A stretch of DNA of 47,653 nt from an uncultured Verrucomicrobiales bacterium (lineage in GTDB: Bacteria; Verrucomicrobiota; Verrucomicrobiia; Verrucomicrobiales; Akkermansiaceae): NCBI GenBank assembly GCA_938008215.1, contig CALLLS010000014.1, forward strand, positions 1-47,653. The letters run 5' to 3'. The stretch's first letter is position 1. Every line of letters begins with the position of its first letter. The position numbers and the translations under genes are program-made. Below are positions 8,852-17,846 of this stretch, piece after piece. The notes beneath the pieces are model-generated. The model made no database searches. It was not told where the DNA came from and worked only from the letters and a program-made list of their open reading frames with translations.

Positions 8852-10126
8852 GTGCCCAAGGGTAGGGCTTTTTTGCTAAGACAACCAATAGTGAATACTA
8901 CCCGATATAAAACAGTAAAGGCGTGGGCAACAGGACTGCTTATCCTGATGGCAGTCCTGTATGCAGTGGCTCGCTCGTTTGAGGAAAATCATGTGGTGTG
9001 GCCGTGGGTGCGTGCGTTCGCGGAGGCGGGGATGATCGGTGCGTTGGCGGATTGGTTTGCGGTGGTCGCGCTTTTTAAGCATCCTATGGGATTGCCCATT
9101 CCGCATACCGCTATCGTAAAAGAGCAGAAAGATAAGATTGGGGCAGGGTTAGGGCGCTTCGTGCGTAATCATTTCCTTACTCCAGAAATCATTGGGGAGC
9201 AGGTAAGGAAGCATGAGGTAGTGAGAAAGGTTTTAAGCTGGCTGGCGGAGGAAAAAAATGCGCAGTCGATGTCTGGATTTATCGAGAAACAGCTTCCGTA
9301 TTTTATCAATGAGCAATCTTTTAAGAGATCCGTCTCACGCTTATCTACGGTATTGTGTGAGAAGTTGGCAGAGACCCCGATTGAGAGAGGTGCGGGGAAG
9401 TGGATGGCAGCGTCCATGCATGGGGAGGAGTTTCGTGGTGTGGTGTCGCCTTTATTTGGGAAGCTAGGGAAAGGGTTAGCAGAGAATAAAAAATGGGTGG
9501 AGATGGAGGCGGGACAAAGAGCACCACTCACTAAGTCTCGAATCTTATCTAGACTGACCAAGGGAGTAACGCAGGCCGTTTCTGGCCACATGGTAGCGCA
9601 GGTTTCCCAAACTCTTTCCGAGGCGAGTAATGACGTTCAGCACCCCTTCTATGATAAGCTGGAGCAGTCCTTAAAAGAGCTCGGCACGGAGCTCCAATCA
9701 GAAGAAGAGCATAATGAATGGGCGCGTTGGCGAAGTAAGATCTTTCAGAGCCAAGGAACGCAAGACACGGTGGAGGCCTTTCTCCTCAGTGCGGGTCATC
9801 TAGCGGTTCAAGAGAAAGAGGAGCTGCGCGACGGGGTGTCAAGAATGCTGACAAACTTAGCTATAAAAATAGAGGAATCACCCTTGGAATTGAAGGCTCT
9901 AGAGGAAGAAGTGGTCACCTTTATTAGTAAGCTTTCTGGACATTATGGAGATGCCTTTGAGGAGCTCATCCAATCCCAATTCAGAGCATGGGATACGGAT
10001 GCTCTTTCGGAGAAAATAGAGAAAAGCATCGGCGCAGACCTGCAATTCATTCGGATCAATGGAAGCCTTATTGGGGGACTGATCGGTCTTTCACTCCACG
10101 GTATAGGACTTGCGATATGGGGATAG
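8852..10126 (+). CDS. DUF445-family membrane protein (YjiN-like)
   Basis: A 424-residue member of the DUF445 family, an inner-membrane protein with an N-terminal helix (about 27-43), the conserved AGMIGALADWFAVVALFKHP segment, a long helical region, and a C-terminal hydrophobic anchor (NGSLIGGLIGLSLHGIGLAIWG). Function is unknown in the family. A GTG at 8852 is taken as start because AAGGA lies at the right distance upstream (8839-8843); the next candidates, TTG at 8873 and GTG at 8891, lack this. The gene diverges from the M48 protease and ends 10 bases from the PEP-CTERM gene coming the other way. Confidence 0.85.
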   Translation: MPKGRAFLLRQPIVNTTRYKTVKAWATGLLILMAVLYAVARSFEENHVVWPWVRAFAEAGMIGALADWFAVVALFKHPMGLPIPHTAIVKEQKDKIGAGLGRFVRNHFLTPEIIGEQVRKHEVVRKVLSWLAEEKNAQSMSGFIEKQLPYFINEQSFKRSVSRLSTVLCEKLAETPIERGAGKWMAASMHGEEFRGVVSPLFGKLGKGLAENKKWVEMEAGQRAPLTKSRILSRLTKGVTQAVSGHMVAQVSQTLSEASNDVQHPFYDKLEQSLKELGTELQSEEEHNEWARWRSKIFQSQGTQDTVEAFLLSAGHLAVQEKEELRDGVSRMLTNLAIKIEESPLELKALEEEVVTFISKLSGHYGDAFEELIQSQFRAWDTDALSEKIEKSIGADLQFIRINGSLIGGLIGLSLHGIGLAIWG

Positions 10127-10136
10127 TAAATTTATT

Positions 10137-10916
10137 TTACCTTCTTTGACGTCTGGTAAGTAACCCAAATGCACTTAATCCTAATAAAATAATAGATGAG
10201 GGCTCTGGTATAACATGGTTTGCAATAGTTATAGACCAACTGTCCGTTAGAGTAGCATTTTGGGGAACATAGTAGGAAGGTATGGGTCTAGCGTCTGCAA
10301 TTCGTTTATCACTATCAGGAGTGCTGGATGTATACCCTTCTTGGTAACCTGTAGATGCTAAGAAACGGCTGCCATTGAAATTAAAATTAGCAGAGCTAGC
10401 TTGTGTAACTTCTCTCTCCTCTGTAATTTCATCCCTTCCCCCACTTATAATTACTATATTTGGTGGGGGCCTTACGGTAGCGTGACTAACTGAAGTTGTT
10501 CCATTATCTGTAAACTGAGCAACACCACTACCGCCAGCCTGACTAGCACTAACTAGACCATCAGAAGAGACCGTAGAGCCTTCGAATACATTATAGCTAT
10601 CAGAGTTAAGTGATTGGTTAGTTAATGTAAAGTCAGCTGTTCCGTTGATAAATCCAAAGATGCGTATAGCAGTATTAGTAGAATATTGCCAATCATACGC
10701 GCCATTCTGTAAATTAGTCGCCGTTAAGCCACTTGGGTTTGCAAGAATCTCTGCTCCTAATGTTAAAATACAATTATTTCCTAGATCAAAATCTTGAAAA
10801 CCGGCACCTAAAGTCAAAACGTTTCCATTAACATCTTCAAGAGTATCTAAATCTAATCTTTGTGCGTTTGAAAATAACGTTATTAACAAGAGAGATAAAT
10901 ATTTTAAATTCTTCAT
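10137..10916 (-). CDS. PEP-CTERM sorting-domain protein, secreted
   Basis: A 259-residue secreted protein with an N-terminal signal peptide (MKNLKYLSLLLITLFSNA), a low-complexity Ser/Thr/Asn-rich body, and a C-terminal PEP-CTERM tail: VIPEPSS, a hydrophobic stretch IILLGLSAFGLL, then the basic end TRRQRR. Such tails are recognised by exosortase, which is not in this window. The protein is probably delivered to the cell surface or extracellular matrix; the body has no recognised domain. It is an isolated gene, convergent with the DUF445 gene and divergent from truA. Confidence 0.85.
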   Translation of the reverse strand: MKNLKYLSLLLITLFSNAQRLDLDTLEDVNGNVLTLGAGFQDFDLGNNCILTLGAEILANPSGLTATNLQNGAYDWQYSTNTAIRIFGFINGTADFTLTNQSLNSDSYNVFEGSTVSSDGLVSASQAGGSGVAQFTDNGTTSVSHATVRPPPNIVIISGGRDEITEEREVTQASSANFNFNGSRFLASTGYQEGYTSSTPDSDKRIADARPIPSYYVPQNATLTDSWSITIANHVIPEPSSIILLGLSAFGLLTRRQRR

Positions 10917-10976
10917 AAGTGCAATGTTTCTAATCAGAAACCCCTTTATTCGTCAAGTATACATTGCTATAGTGAC

Positions 10977-11753
10977 ATGAGCTCATCATATTTTAGAGAA
11001 ATGCGGTTACGACTAACAATTGCTTACGATGGCGCACCTTTTAAAGGTTGGGCAAAGCAGCCTGATGTTCCAACGGTTCAAGAGACTATAGAGAACGCTC
11101 TACAACAAGTTGCGCAATGTCCCGTGAAAATTTTAGGATCTGGGCGGACAGATGCTGGTGTCCACGCAGATGGGCAGGTGGCACACTTCGACATACCAGA
11201 GGGAAATACAATGAACCCCTATAATTGGCTACCGGCGATGAATTCTAAGCTCCCTCCGACAATTAGAATTGTCGATTGCACCGAAGTTGCCGCTGATTTC
11301 CATGCACGTTTTTCGGCTACTTCTAAGACTTATGTTTACTCCGTGGATACTAGCCCCGTCTTGCATCCTCATAATCATGGAAGAGTGTGGCATTTGCCTA
11401 GGCAACTAGATCCTGTAACGCTGCAGGATTGCTTAGATATGTACTTAGGAGAGCGGGACTTTAGGCACTTTTCTGCCTTAAGGGGAAATGAAACGGAGGA
11501 CACATCTTACGTGAGAAACCTTCAGAAAGCATCTGTATCAGAAACGCCAACGGGATTTCAAATCACGTATACCGCAAACGGCTTTCTCTATAAAATGGTA
11601 CGAATCCTTACTGGAGTGGCGATGCAGGTAGCTCAAGCGCGTCTCCTTATGAGCATTTTTCAAGACATGGTGGCGGGAAGTGGGGATGAGTTTAATACTT
11701 CTAAGTTCTGCGCTCCAGCGGCGGGGCTTAGGTTGAAAGAAGTGCATTATTGA
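10977..11753 (+). CDS. truA: tRNA pseudouridine(38-40) synthase TruA
   Basis: TruA converts uridines 38-40 of the tRNA anticodon arm to pseudouridine. The catalytic motif GRTDAGVHA contains the nucleophile D59; YDGAPFKGWAKQP near the N-terminus and NGFLYKMVRILTG near the C-terminus are family blocks. At 258 residues it has normal length. ATG at 10977 was taken; an in-frame ATG at residue 9 (MRLRLTIAYDG) is equally placed relative to the family N-terminus and has AGAGAA just upstream, so the true start may be 11001. Confidence 0.96.
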   Translation: MSSSYFREMRLRLTIAYDGAPFKGWAKQPDVPTVQETIENALQQVAQCPVKILGSGRTDAGVHADGQVAHFDIPEGNTMNPYNWLPAMNSKLPPTIRIVDCTEVAADFHARFSATSKTYVYSVDTSPVLHPHNHGRVWHLPRQLDPVTLQDCLDMYLGERDFRHFSALRGNETEDTSYVRNLQKASVSETPTGFQITYTANGFLYKMVRILTGVAMQVAQARLLMSIFQDMVAGSGDEFNTSKFCAPAAGLRLKEVHY

Positions 11754-11853
11754 TTAGAGGGTAAGATTTGATGAATGGTGTCCCCTTGCCACTCAGAAAC
11801 ATATTGCACCTTTTAAAAGTAAATAGTAGATCGTTCACCCGAGCGTAAAAACG

Positions 11854-13305
11854 ATGTTCTTAAGTAAACTCTTACAAGCGAGAAATAGTGATAATCCAGA
11901 AGAGGAGAAGCCTTTTTTGGAGCACTTAGAGGATTTACGCGGCACGATTGTTAAGATCATCATTACTCTCGTTATCGGGTTCGGAATTTGTTTCGGATTT
12001 AGAAACACTCTTATGGAAGTAATGCGCGCTCCGATCGATGGAGTTTGGCAGCTACAACTGGATACGTCTCTTCATGATCTCCCCGTAAAGATTAAATCGA
12101 AGACATGGGAGAGAGCGACAAAGGCGTCTAAGGAAGGACTAGGGCTAAATGGCTCTCAGCGGAATTATTTTTATAAGCTCTTGGCAGAGGGTGAAGAAGA
12201 CTTTCTCTTTCACGTCAAGTCTGTGAACCTCTGGCGCAGTGTTATCGCGATAGAAGGAAAGAATGAGCGTGAAAAATATATTAAAAATATTCCTGATATA
12301 GAGGAGCAAATGCGCGCGCAGCTGCTTGCGATGGCGGATTACTATCAAAAGAGCAAGGGTGCAGGACCAAACCCCGATGCCGAGTTCCGACGTCGTACCG
12401 TTTTCATGCAGTCGCTGAATCCGACAGAAGGGTTCATGCTATCCTTTAAATTGGCGATGTATGCAGGGATAGCAGTCACCTTTCCATTTCTACTCTTCTT
12501 CATCCTCCAATTTATTCTACCTGGGTTACATAAGAAAGAACGGAAGGCACTCTTCCCTGCCTTAACGATTGGCTTCGGGCTCTTTCTCACCGGCGTTTTA
12601 TTTTCTTACATTGTAGTGCTTCCAAGGGTCTTGGAGTTCTTCACTGCATACTCCATGCAAATGGGTATTACTAACGATTGGCGGATCGGGGAATACATCT
12701 CTTTCACTACCCAGTTTGTCCTCATTTTCGGTCTCGCCTTTGAGCTTCCAGTCGTCATTATGACACTTGTTTTTCTTGGTGTGATGGAATACCAAATTAT
12801 GGCTAAGTCCCGGGCGTATGCAGCCCTAGGTATTTTAATAACAGCGGCCGTAATTACCCCGACGCCAGATGCTATGACTTTAGGTCTCCTTGCTGTACCT
12901 ATGTATGTTCTCTATGAGTTTTGCATTATTCTAGCTTGGTTAGTACAGAGAAAACGCAGTAAACAAGAGAAACAGGAACTAGAAGAAGAGCGTGAGCGCA
13001 TCGCCAAACTCCGTGCAAGAGTGGAGAAAGAAGTAGCGGAGGCGAAGGACATTGTTAATCCCACTGCCCCTGCAGGTCTTATCGCCAATAGACAGAAAGA
13101 GCTTGATGACGAATACGAGTTTTATAATAGCCACCATGAAAACGACCTCTATGAAGACTTTGCAGAGCATCATGAACATGAGGACTTTCACGATGAGGGA
13201 AACCCTTCATCAGGTGAGGACTTAAAGGATTTAGAAGGAAACGGCATTCCTGATGACTCGGAAGCAGAAGATAAGGAAGCGGGTGGAGCTGAGGACGAGA
13301 AGTGA
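11854..13305 (+). CDS. tatC: Twin-arginine translocase subunit TatC with large loop insertion
   Basis: TatC is the core membrane subunit of the Tat pathway, which exports folded proteins. The N-terminal signature PFLEHLEDLR (20-29) precedes TM1, and the later block around FELPVVIMTLVFLGVM and ITPTPDAMTLGLLAVPMYVLYE is classical TatC. Two unusual parts raise the length to 483 residues against about 250 for E. coli. The first is an insertion of roughly 110 residues in the first periplasmic loop (about 64-186), rich in charged residues. The second is a C-terminal tail of about 120 residues that begins as a coiled coil and ends strongly acidic and histidine-rich (HHENDLYEDFAEHHEHEDFHDEG). No tatA or tatB is adjacent. 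Confidence 0.93.
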   Translation: MFLSKLLQARNSDNPEEEKPFLEHLEDLRGTIVKIIITLVIGFGICFGFRNTLMEVMRAPIDGVWQLQLDTSLHDLPVKIKSKTWERATKASKEGLGLNGSQRNYFYKLLAEGEEDFLFHVKSVNLWRSVIAIEGKNEREKYIKNIPDIEEQMRAQLLAMADYYQKSKGAGPNPDAEFRRRTVFMQSLNPTEGFMLSFKLAMYAGIAVTFPFLLFFILQFILPGLHKKERKALFPALTIGFGLFLTGVLFSYIVVLPRVLEFFTAYSMQMGITNDWRIGEYISFTTQFVLIFGLAFELPVVIMTLVFLGVMEYQIMAKSRAYAALGILITAAVITPTPDAMTLGLLAVPMYVLYEFCIILAWLVQRKRSKQEKQELEEERERIAKLRARVEKEVAEAKDIVNPTAPAGLIANRQKELDDEYEFYNSHHENDLYEDFAEHHEHEDFHDEGNPSSGEDLKDLEGNGIPDDSEAEDKEAGGAEDEK

Positions 13306-13344
13306 AAATGTTCTTGTAAAGGGTATGCGATATTCCTATTTTTT

Positions 13345-13842
13345 ATGCTGAAAATGAAAACCTCCTTACTTATTTTACCTTTATTTTTGACGATCTCTAG
13401 TTGTGTTTCTTATTACTCGGTTCCTGAAGGCTATACTGGCCCCACCGCTACAATACAAGATACAGCAACAAAAACAGGAGTCATTAAAGCCGAGTCCTTT
13501 CAAGTTTCTAAAATTAATGGTCAATTCGATAACAATTCACCAATGGCGACATCTTATGGAGGGGGAGTAGGTGTTACACTTAAGGAATCAAAAAGAACAG
13601 TCCCTGCTAATACACCGCTCACATTATCTCTTTACGGGGGGAACATTTATGCTGCAGATGGAGCTGCCTTAGCTGATAGACTTACAGGACAAGCTAAGAA
13701 AAGTGTATCAGGGGATGTTACATTTACACCGAAAAAAGATAGAGTTTATAAAGTAAATGGAGTAGCAGGAAAAGAAACTTCCTCCATTTGGATAGAAGAA
13801 AGCTCAGGAAAGAAAGTTACAGATGTAATAACTAAGAGCTAA
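13345..13842 (+). CDS. Small lipoprotein of unknown function
   Basis: A 165-residue protein with a signal peptide ending in the lipobox TISSC (cysteine near residue 20), so it should be lipidated. The mature part (SYYSVPEGYTGPTATIQDTA...) looks like a small beta-rich domain and is not recognised. The track start ATG 13345 gives MLKMKTS; the in-frame ATG at 13354 gives a more typical MKTSLLILP signal peptide and is also possible. It follows tatC by 39 bases and may be co-transcribed. Confidence 0.75.
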   Translation: MLKMKTSLLILPLFLTISSCVSYYSVPEGYTGPTATIQDTATKTGVIKAESFQVSKINGQFDNNSPMATSYGGGVGVTLKESKRTVPANTPLTLSLYGGNIYAADGAALADRLTGQAKKSVSGDVTFTPKKDRVYKVNGVAGKETSSIWIEESSGKKVTDVITKS

Positions 13843-13897
13843 TTATTAAAATGTTAGTTTAGGCGGGACTTAAAAGAGCCATCGCAAAGAATGAGAC

Positions 13898-16447
13898 CTA
13901 AAAGAGATCCATTTGCGGGCTGGGGCTCGCGGGCTTTTGGCTCTTAGGAGACTTTTTCACTGGCTTGGGTGCTTCCTCTTCTAACATTACGCTAGCTGGC
14001 TCAGGTGTGGCAGACTGGAGTTCTAAGTCGGTGAGAATCCCCTTCGCGCGGTTCAGAATAGATTCGGGAAGTCCTGCTAGCTTCGCCACCGCTATCCCGT
14101 AGGATTTGTCCGCAGGCCCCGCTACTATTTGACGGAGAAAGATGATGTCATCGTTCCACTCTCTGACCGCTACGTGATAATTAGCCACTGCCTCATATCC
14201 GGTGCTGGTGGCGAGATCCGTAAGCTCATGATAATGGGTAGCGAAGAGGGTTCGGCAGCCCACCTCATCATGCAAGTGTTCCGCTACAGCCCATGCGATG
14301 GAAAGCCCGTCAAAGGTCGCGGTGCCTCGTCCGATTTCATCGAGAATAACGAGAGAGTGCTCTGTGGCATTATTCACAATGAGCGCCGTCTCTGTCATTT
14401 CTACCATGAAGGTGGAGTGCCCCTTGGTGAGGTCATCACTGGCGCCTACTCTACAGAAAATACGATCTACGATCCCAATCGTCGCTTCATCAGCGGGAAC
14501 GTATGCGCCGATTTGTGCCATCAGGGTGATGAGTGCCACTTGGCGAATATAGGTAGATTTACCCGCCATGTTTGGCCCCGTTAGAATGACGATACGGTTT
14601 TCCTCATGGTTCAGAGAAGCATCGTTAGGGATGAATTGCTCATCAATGAGAGTTTGCTCAATGACGGGGTGGCGTCCGCCGGTGATGGTAAGTTCTTTAC
14701 TTTCAGAGAGCAGTTTTGGGCGGACGTGATTATACCTTTGCGCCGTTTCTGCTAGACCTACGAGAACATCGATCTGGGCGAGCGCAGAAGATGTGAGTTG
14801 GAGAGAGACGAGGTGCTCGCAAACGTGCTCACGAAGGGTCAGAAAGAGTTCATATTCCAATTGGCGAGAACGTTCATCCGCACCCAAAACCTTACTTTCG
14901 AGCTCTTTAAGTTCGGGTGTGATATAACGCTCCGCATTCGCCATCGTTTGCTTTCTATTGTAATGCTCGGGCACTTTGCTGACGTTTGATTTAGTGACCT
15001 CCAAGAAGTAGCCAAAGACGTTATTAAATTTAATTTTAAGAGAGTCTATGCCCGTGGCTTTCCGTTCTTTTTCTTGGAGCTCCGCGATGAGGCTCTTTCC
15101 GTTTCGGGCGATGTCCCGAAGCTCGTCCAGCTCCTTGGAATACCTGTCCGCCACGATCCCGCCATCCTTTAAGCCCGCTGGAGGTTCATCCATTAAACCC
15201 GCAGTGAGGATCTCGGTAAGGGATGAGAAGTCAGAGATGCTTTCCTTGAGATGCGCCATCAGGCAGGGCTTGTCCTCCGTGATTAATTCCGTAGGAAGAG
15301 AAGCAAGATCCTCTTTCAGCGCAGGGAGCCTGTCCAGCGAGGTACTAAGCGCAAGCATATCCCGCGCATTGCCGCTACCCTGTGAGAGTCGTCCAATAGT
15401 ACGTTCCATATCACGAATCCCCTTCAGAGATTCTCTGGTTTTAGAGAGAACAAAGGGCTCGGCGATAAAGGAGGCGATGACGTTTTGGCGGGAGACCAAG
15501 GTGGTGAGATCTCGTAACGGGTGAAGGATCCAATCCCGTAGAAGGCGTGCCCCCATAGGAGTGGTCGTGGAATCCAGTGCGCCCAGCAAAGAATGCGCTC
15601 GTCCGCTTTTGGAATCAGTCAGGTCTAGGTTCGCTTGTGAGGCGGCATCAATGAGGACGAAGTCGCTAGACTCCCGCACAGAAAGTGCTTGCAAGTGACT
15701 ACAGTTTCTTCGCAGTTGGAATTTCAGGTAATGAAGGATCGCTCCAGCGGCGGAGTTTGCCGCCTTCATCTCTTCACATCCGAAGCCCGTGAGAGACTTC
15801 ACTTTAAACTGTTCTTTTAAGAGATTCTCCGCCTCTTCTGTAATGAAAGAATAAGAGTCATACGGCTGACAATAAGAGAGTTCTGAGAGCGGGGCGTAAT
15901 CAGGATGATCTAGCTCTGCAGTCTTTCCATCAGGAATGAGGAGTTCAGAAGGGCGGAGACGAATGATTTCATCCCGCATTTGCTCTAGATCAGGAAATTC
16001 CGCGAGCGTGAAAATTCCGGTGGTATGATCCACACAAGCCAGTCCCCAAGTCTTCTTCTGAAGGAAACACGCCACCAAAAAGTTTGGCTTCTTATCATCG
16101 AGGAGGGAGAGGTCATCGATGGTTCCTGCGGAGATGATTTGGGTCACTTCTCGCTCCACAATTTTTCCTGCCATTGGCTCGGAAGTCTGCTCCGCCACCG
16201 CTACCCGTTTATTAGCTTTTACGAGCTTAGCCATATATCCTTGAGCGGCGTGATGCGGAACGCCACACATCGGGACGTCATGTCGCTTGGTAAGAGCCAC
16301 ATTGAGAATACCTGCAGCCTCCTTAGCATCCTCAAAAAAGAGTTCATAAAAGTCCCCTAACCGAAAGAAAAGGAGGACATCATCCGGCAGAGAACGCCGT
16401 ATCTTTTGATACTGCGCCATCATCGGGGTGAGTTTTACGCCTGCCAT
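13898..16447 (-). CDS. mutS: DNA mismatch repair protein MutS
   Basis: MutS recognises base mismatches and starts mismatch repair. All MutS parts are visible in the 849 residues: N-terminal mismatch-recognition domain with GDFYELFFEDA (the F-Y-E element near residue 33), connector and lever domains, Walker A GPNMAGKST around 621-629, Walker B LVILDEIGRGT, and the FATHYHEL motif. The C-terminus ends in a basic/Pro/Ser linker and QMDLF, resembling a beta-clamp-binding peptide. It is convergent with the tatC-lipoprotein genes and divergent from the dNTPase gene. Confidence 0.98.
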   Translation of the reverse strand: MAGVKLTPMMAQYQKIRRSLPDDVLLFFRLGDFYELFFEDAKEAAGILNVALTKRHDVPMCGVPHHAAQGYMAKLVKANKRVAVAEQTSEPMAGKIVEREVTQIISAGTIDDLSLLDDKKPNFLVACFLQKKTWGLACVDHTTGIFTLAEFPDLEQMRDEIIRLRPSELLIPDGKTAELDHPDYAPLSELSYCQPYDSYSFITEEAENLLKEQFKVKSLTGFGCEEMKAANSAAGAILHYLKFQLRRNCSHLQALSVRESSDFVLIDAASQANLDLTDSKSGRAHSLLGALDSTTTPMGARLLRDWILHPLRDLTTLVSRQNVIASFIAEPFVLSKTRESLKGIRDMERTIGRLSQGSGNARDMLALSTSLDRLPALKEDLASLPTELITEDKPCLMAHLKESISDFSSLTEILTAGLMDEPPAGLKDGGIVADRYSKELDELRDIARNGKSLIAELQEKERKATGIDSLKIKFNNVFGYFLEVTKSNVSKVPEHYNRKQTMANAERYITPELKELESKVLGADERSRQLEYELFLTLREHVCEHLVSLQLTSSALAQIDVLVGLAETAQRYNHVRPKLLSESKELTITGGRHPVIEQTLIDEQFIPNDASLNHEENRIVILTGPNMAGKSTYIRQVALITLMAQIGAYVPADEATIGIVDRIFCRVGASDDLTKGHSTFMVEMTETALIVNNATEHSLVILDEIGRGTATFDGLSIAWAVAEHLHDEVGCRTLFATHYHELTDLATSTGYEAVANYHVAVREWNDDIIFLRQIVAGPADKSYGIAVAKLAGLPESILNRAKGILTDLELQSATPEPASVMLEEEAPKPVKKSPKSQKPASPSPQMDLF

Positions 16448-16558
16448 GTGAGAGAGTTTTACTATGGGGAAATAAACGGCAAGCTAAAAGGGGAGGTAAA
16501 AATGCAGTCACCGTGCGATTGGGTTGCAATCAGCAAATGAGCAAGATAAATAAGATGA

Positions 16559-17830
16559 ATGCCTAATACCTTTTATAACGGATTCGATACGGAGCGGATG
16601 GAAGTTGAGCCAAAAAATGGGGATCATCGGTCGCCGTTTCAGGTGGATCGGGATCGGATTCTTTACACCTCATCGTTTCGGCAGTTACAGAGTAAAACGC
16701 AGGTGTTTTTAAGTGGGGAGTATGATTTTTATCGGACACGGCTTACGCATTCGTTGGAGGTGGCACAGATAGGGCGGGCGATTACGCATTGGTTGAAGGA
16801 GTCCACAGGTGCTTTAAATGATATGTTTTACATCGATGCGGACTTAGTGGAAGCCTCTTGCCTGGCGCATGACTTAGGGCATCCTCCCTTCGGGCACGCG
16901 GGAGAGAAGGTCTTAAATGAAATCATGCGTCCGTGGGGCGGATTTGAGGGAAATGCGCAGACGCTGCGATTATTGACAAAGTGCATTTTTGCGGAGAAGC
17001 GAACCGGAATGAATCCGACGCGGGCGTTTACGGATTCCGTACTGAAGTATAAGACGTTGTGGTCTGAGCTGGGTGGTAAAGAGAGCCCTCCAAAGAATCA
17101 TTTTATCTATGATGAGCAGCATGAAATTTTAGATTGGACGATGAGTGGTAATGATTTTCCTCCTGAGCATCCAGCGGGAAAAAAAAGGGACGCCTTTAAA
17201 TCCATTGAGTGCCAAATCATGGATTGGGCGGATGATACGGCGTATTCATTGAATGACTTAGCTGATAGTGTTAGGGCGGGCTTTCTAACAACGCTTAAAG
17301 TGGAGAATTGGGCGGAAAGCCAAGAACTGAACGCAGTGGAGCAAGAAGCGGTAGAAGCCCTGTTACGCGCAATTCGGAGAGGGAGTTTAGATGCGTTCGT
17401 GGGGAGTAGAATCGGGAAATATATTCGTGCTACAGAGCTGGTGGAAGACGTGAATATTCTTTCGTCTCAGTCTAACAGATATCGTTACCGATTAAAGGTG
17501 GAGCCTGAGATTCTAGAGGCGTGTGATGTGTATAAGAAACTTTCCTACGAGCTCGTATTTTTACAGCCGGGCTTAAAACAACTAGAATTTAAAGGACGAC
17601 AAATGTTACTGAAGCTTTGGGATGCACTGGGCGAAAGTGCTCTTAGTACATCAGGAGGTGAGGGCTTATTATCTGCAGCCGATGAGCAGGAAATTCAGCT
17701 AGCAGAGACGGAGAAAGAGAAGCATAGGCTCCTTTCTGATTATCTTTCATCGTTGACGGATCTCTCTGCGAAGAGGCTTTACCTCCGATTGTTTGATCCC
17801 GTAGCGGGATCTATTACGGATTTATTTTAG
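16559..17830 (+). CDS. dgt: HD-domain deoxyguanosinetriphosphate triphosphohydrolase-like protein
   Basis: dNTP triphosphohydrolases split dNTPs to deoxynucleoside and triphosphate and affect dNTP pools. HD residues are seen as RLTHSLEVAQ (H64), CLAHDLGHPPFGHAGE (H104, D105) and the distal IMDWADDTAYSLNDLAD aspartates. The N-terminal FQVDRDRILYTSSFRQLQSKTQVF block is the family signature. At 423 residues it belongs to the shorter, non-enterobacterial class, whose substrate preference varies, so the dgt symbol is by family. The ATG at 16559 has no strong ribosome-binding site; the overlapping ATG at 16555 is out of frame. Confidence 0.92.
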   Translation: MPNTFYNGFDTERMEVEPKNGDHRSPFQVDRDRILYTSSFRQLQSKTQVFLSGEYDFYRTRLTHSLEVAQIGRAITHWLKESTGALNDMFYIDADLVEASCLAHDLGHPPFGHAGEKVLNEIMRPWGGFEGNAQTLRLLTKCIFAEKRTGMNPTRAFTDSVLKYKTLWSELGGKESPPKNHFIYDEQHEILDWTMSGNDFPPEHPAGKKRDAFKSIECQIMDWADDTAYSLNDLADSVRAGFLTTLKVENWAESQELNAVEQEAVEALLRAIRRGSLDAFVGSRIGKYIRATELVEDVNILSSQSNRYRYRLKVEPEILEACDVYKKLSYELVFLQPGLKQLEFKGRQMLLKLWDALGESALSTSGGEGLLSAADEQEIQLAETEKEKHRLLSDYLSSLTDLSAKRLYLRLFDPVAGSITDLF

Positions 17831-17846
17831 CACACATTATCATGAT

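Noticed and set aside
9169-9591. Minus-strand open frame of 140 codons
   Set aside because: Antisense to the DUF445 gene; composition is a Ser/Pro-rich shadow of the coding strand.
14129-14584. Plus-strand open frame of 151 codons
   Set aside because: Antisense to the ATPase domain of mutS, which is certain; it shows no domain or start site.
15048-15524. Plus-strand open frame of 158 codons
   Set aside because: Ser/Arg-rich antisense shadow of mutS with no signal or motif.
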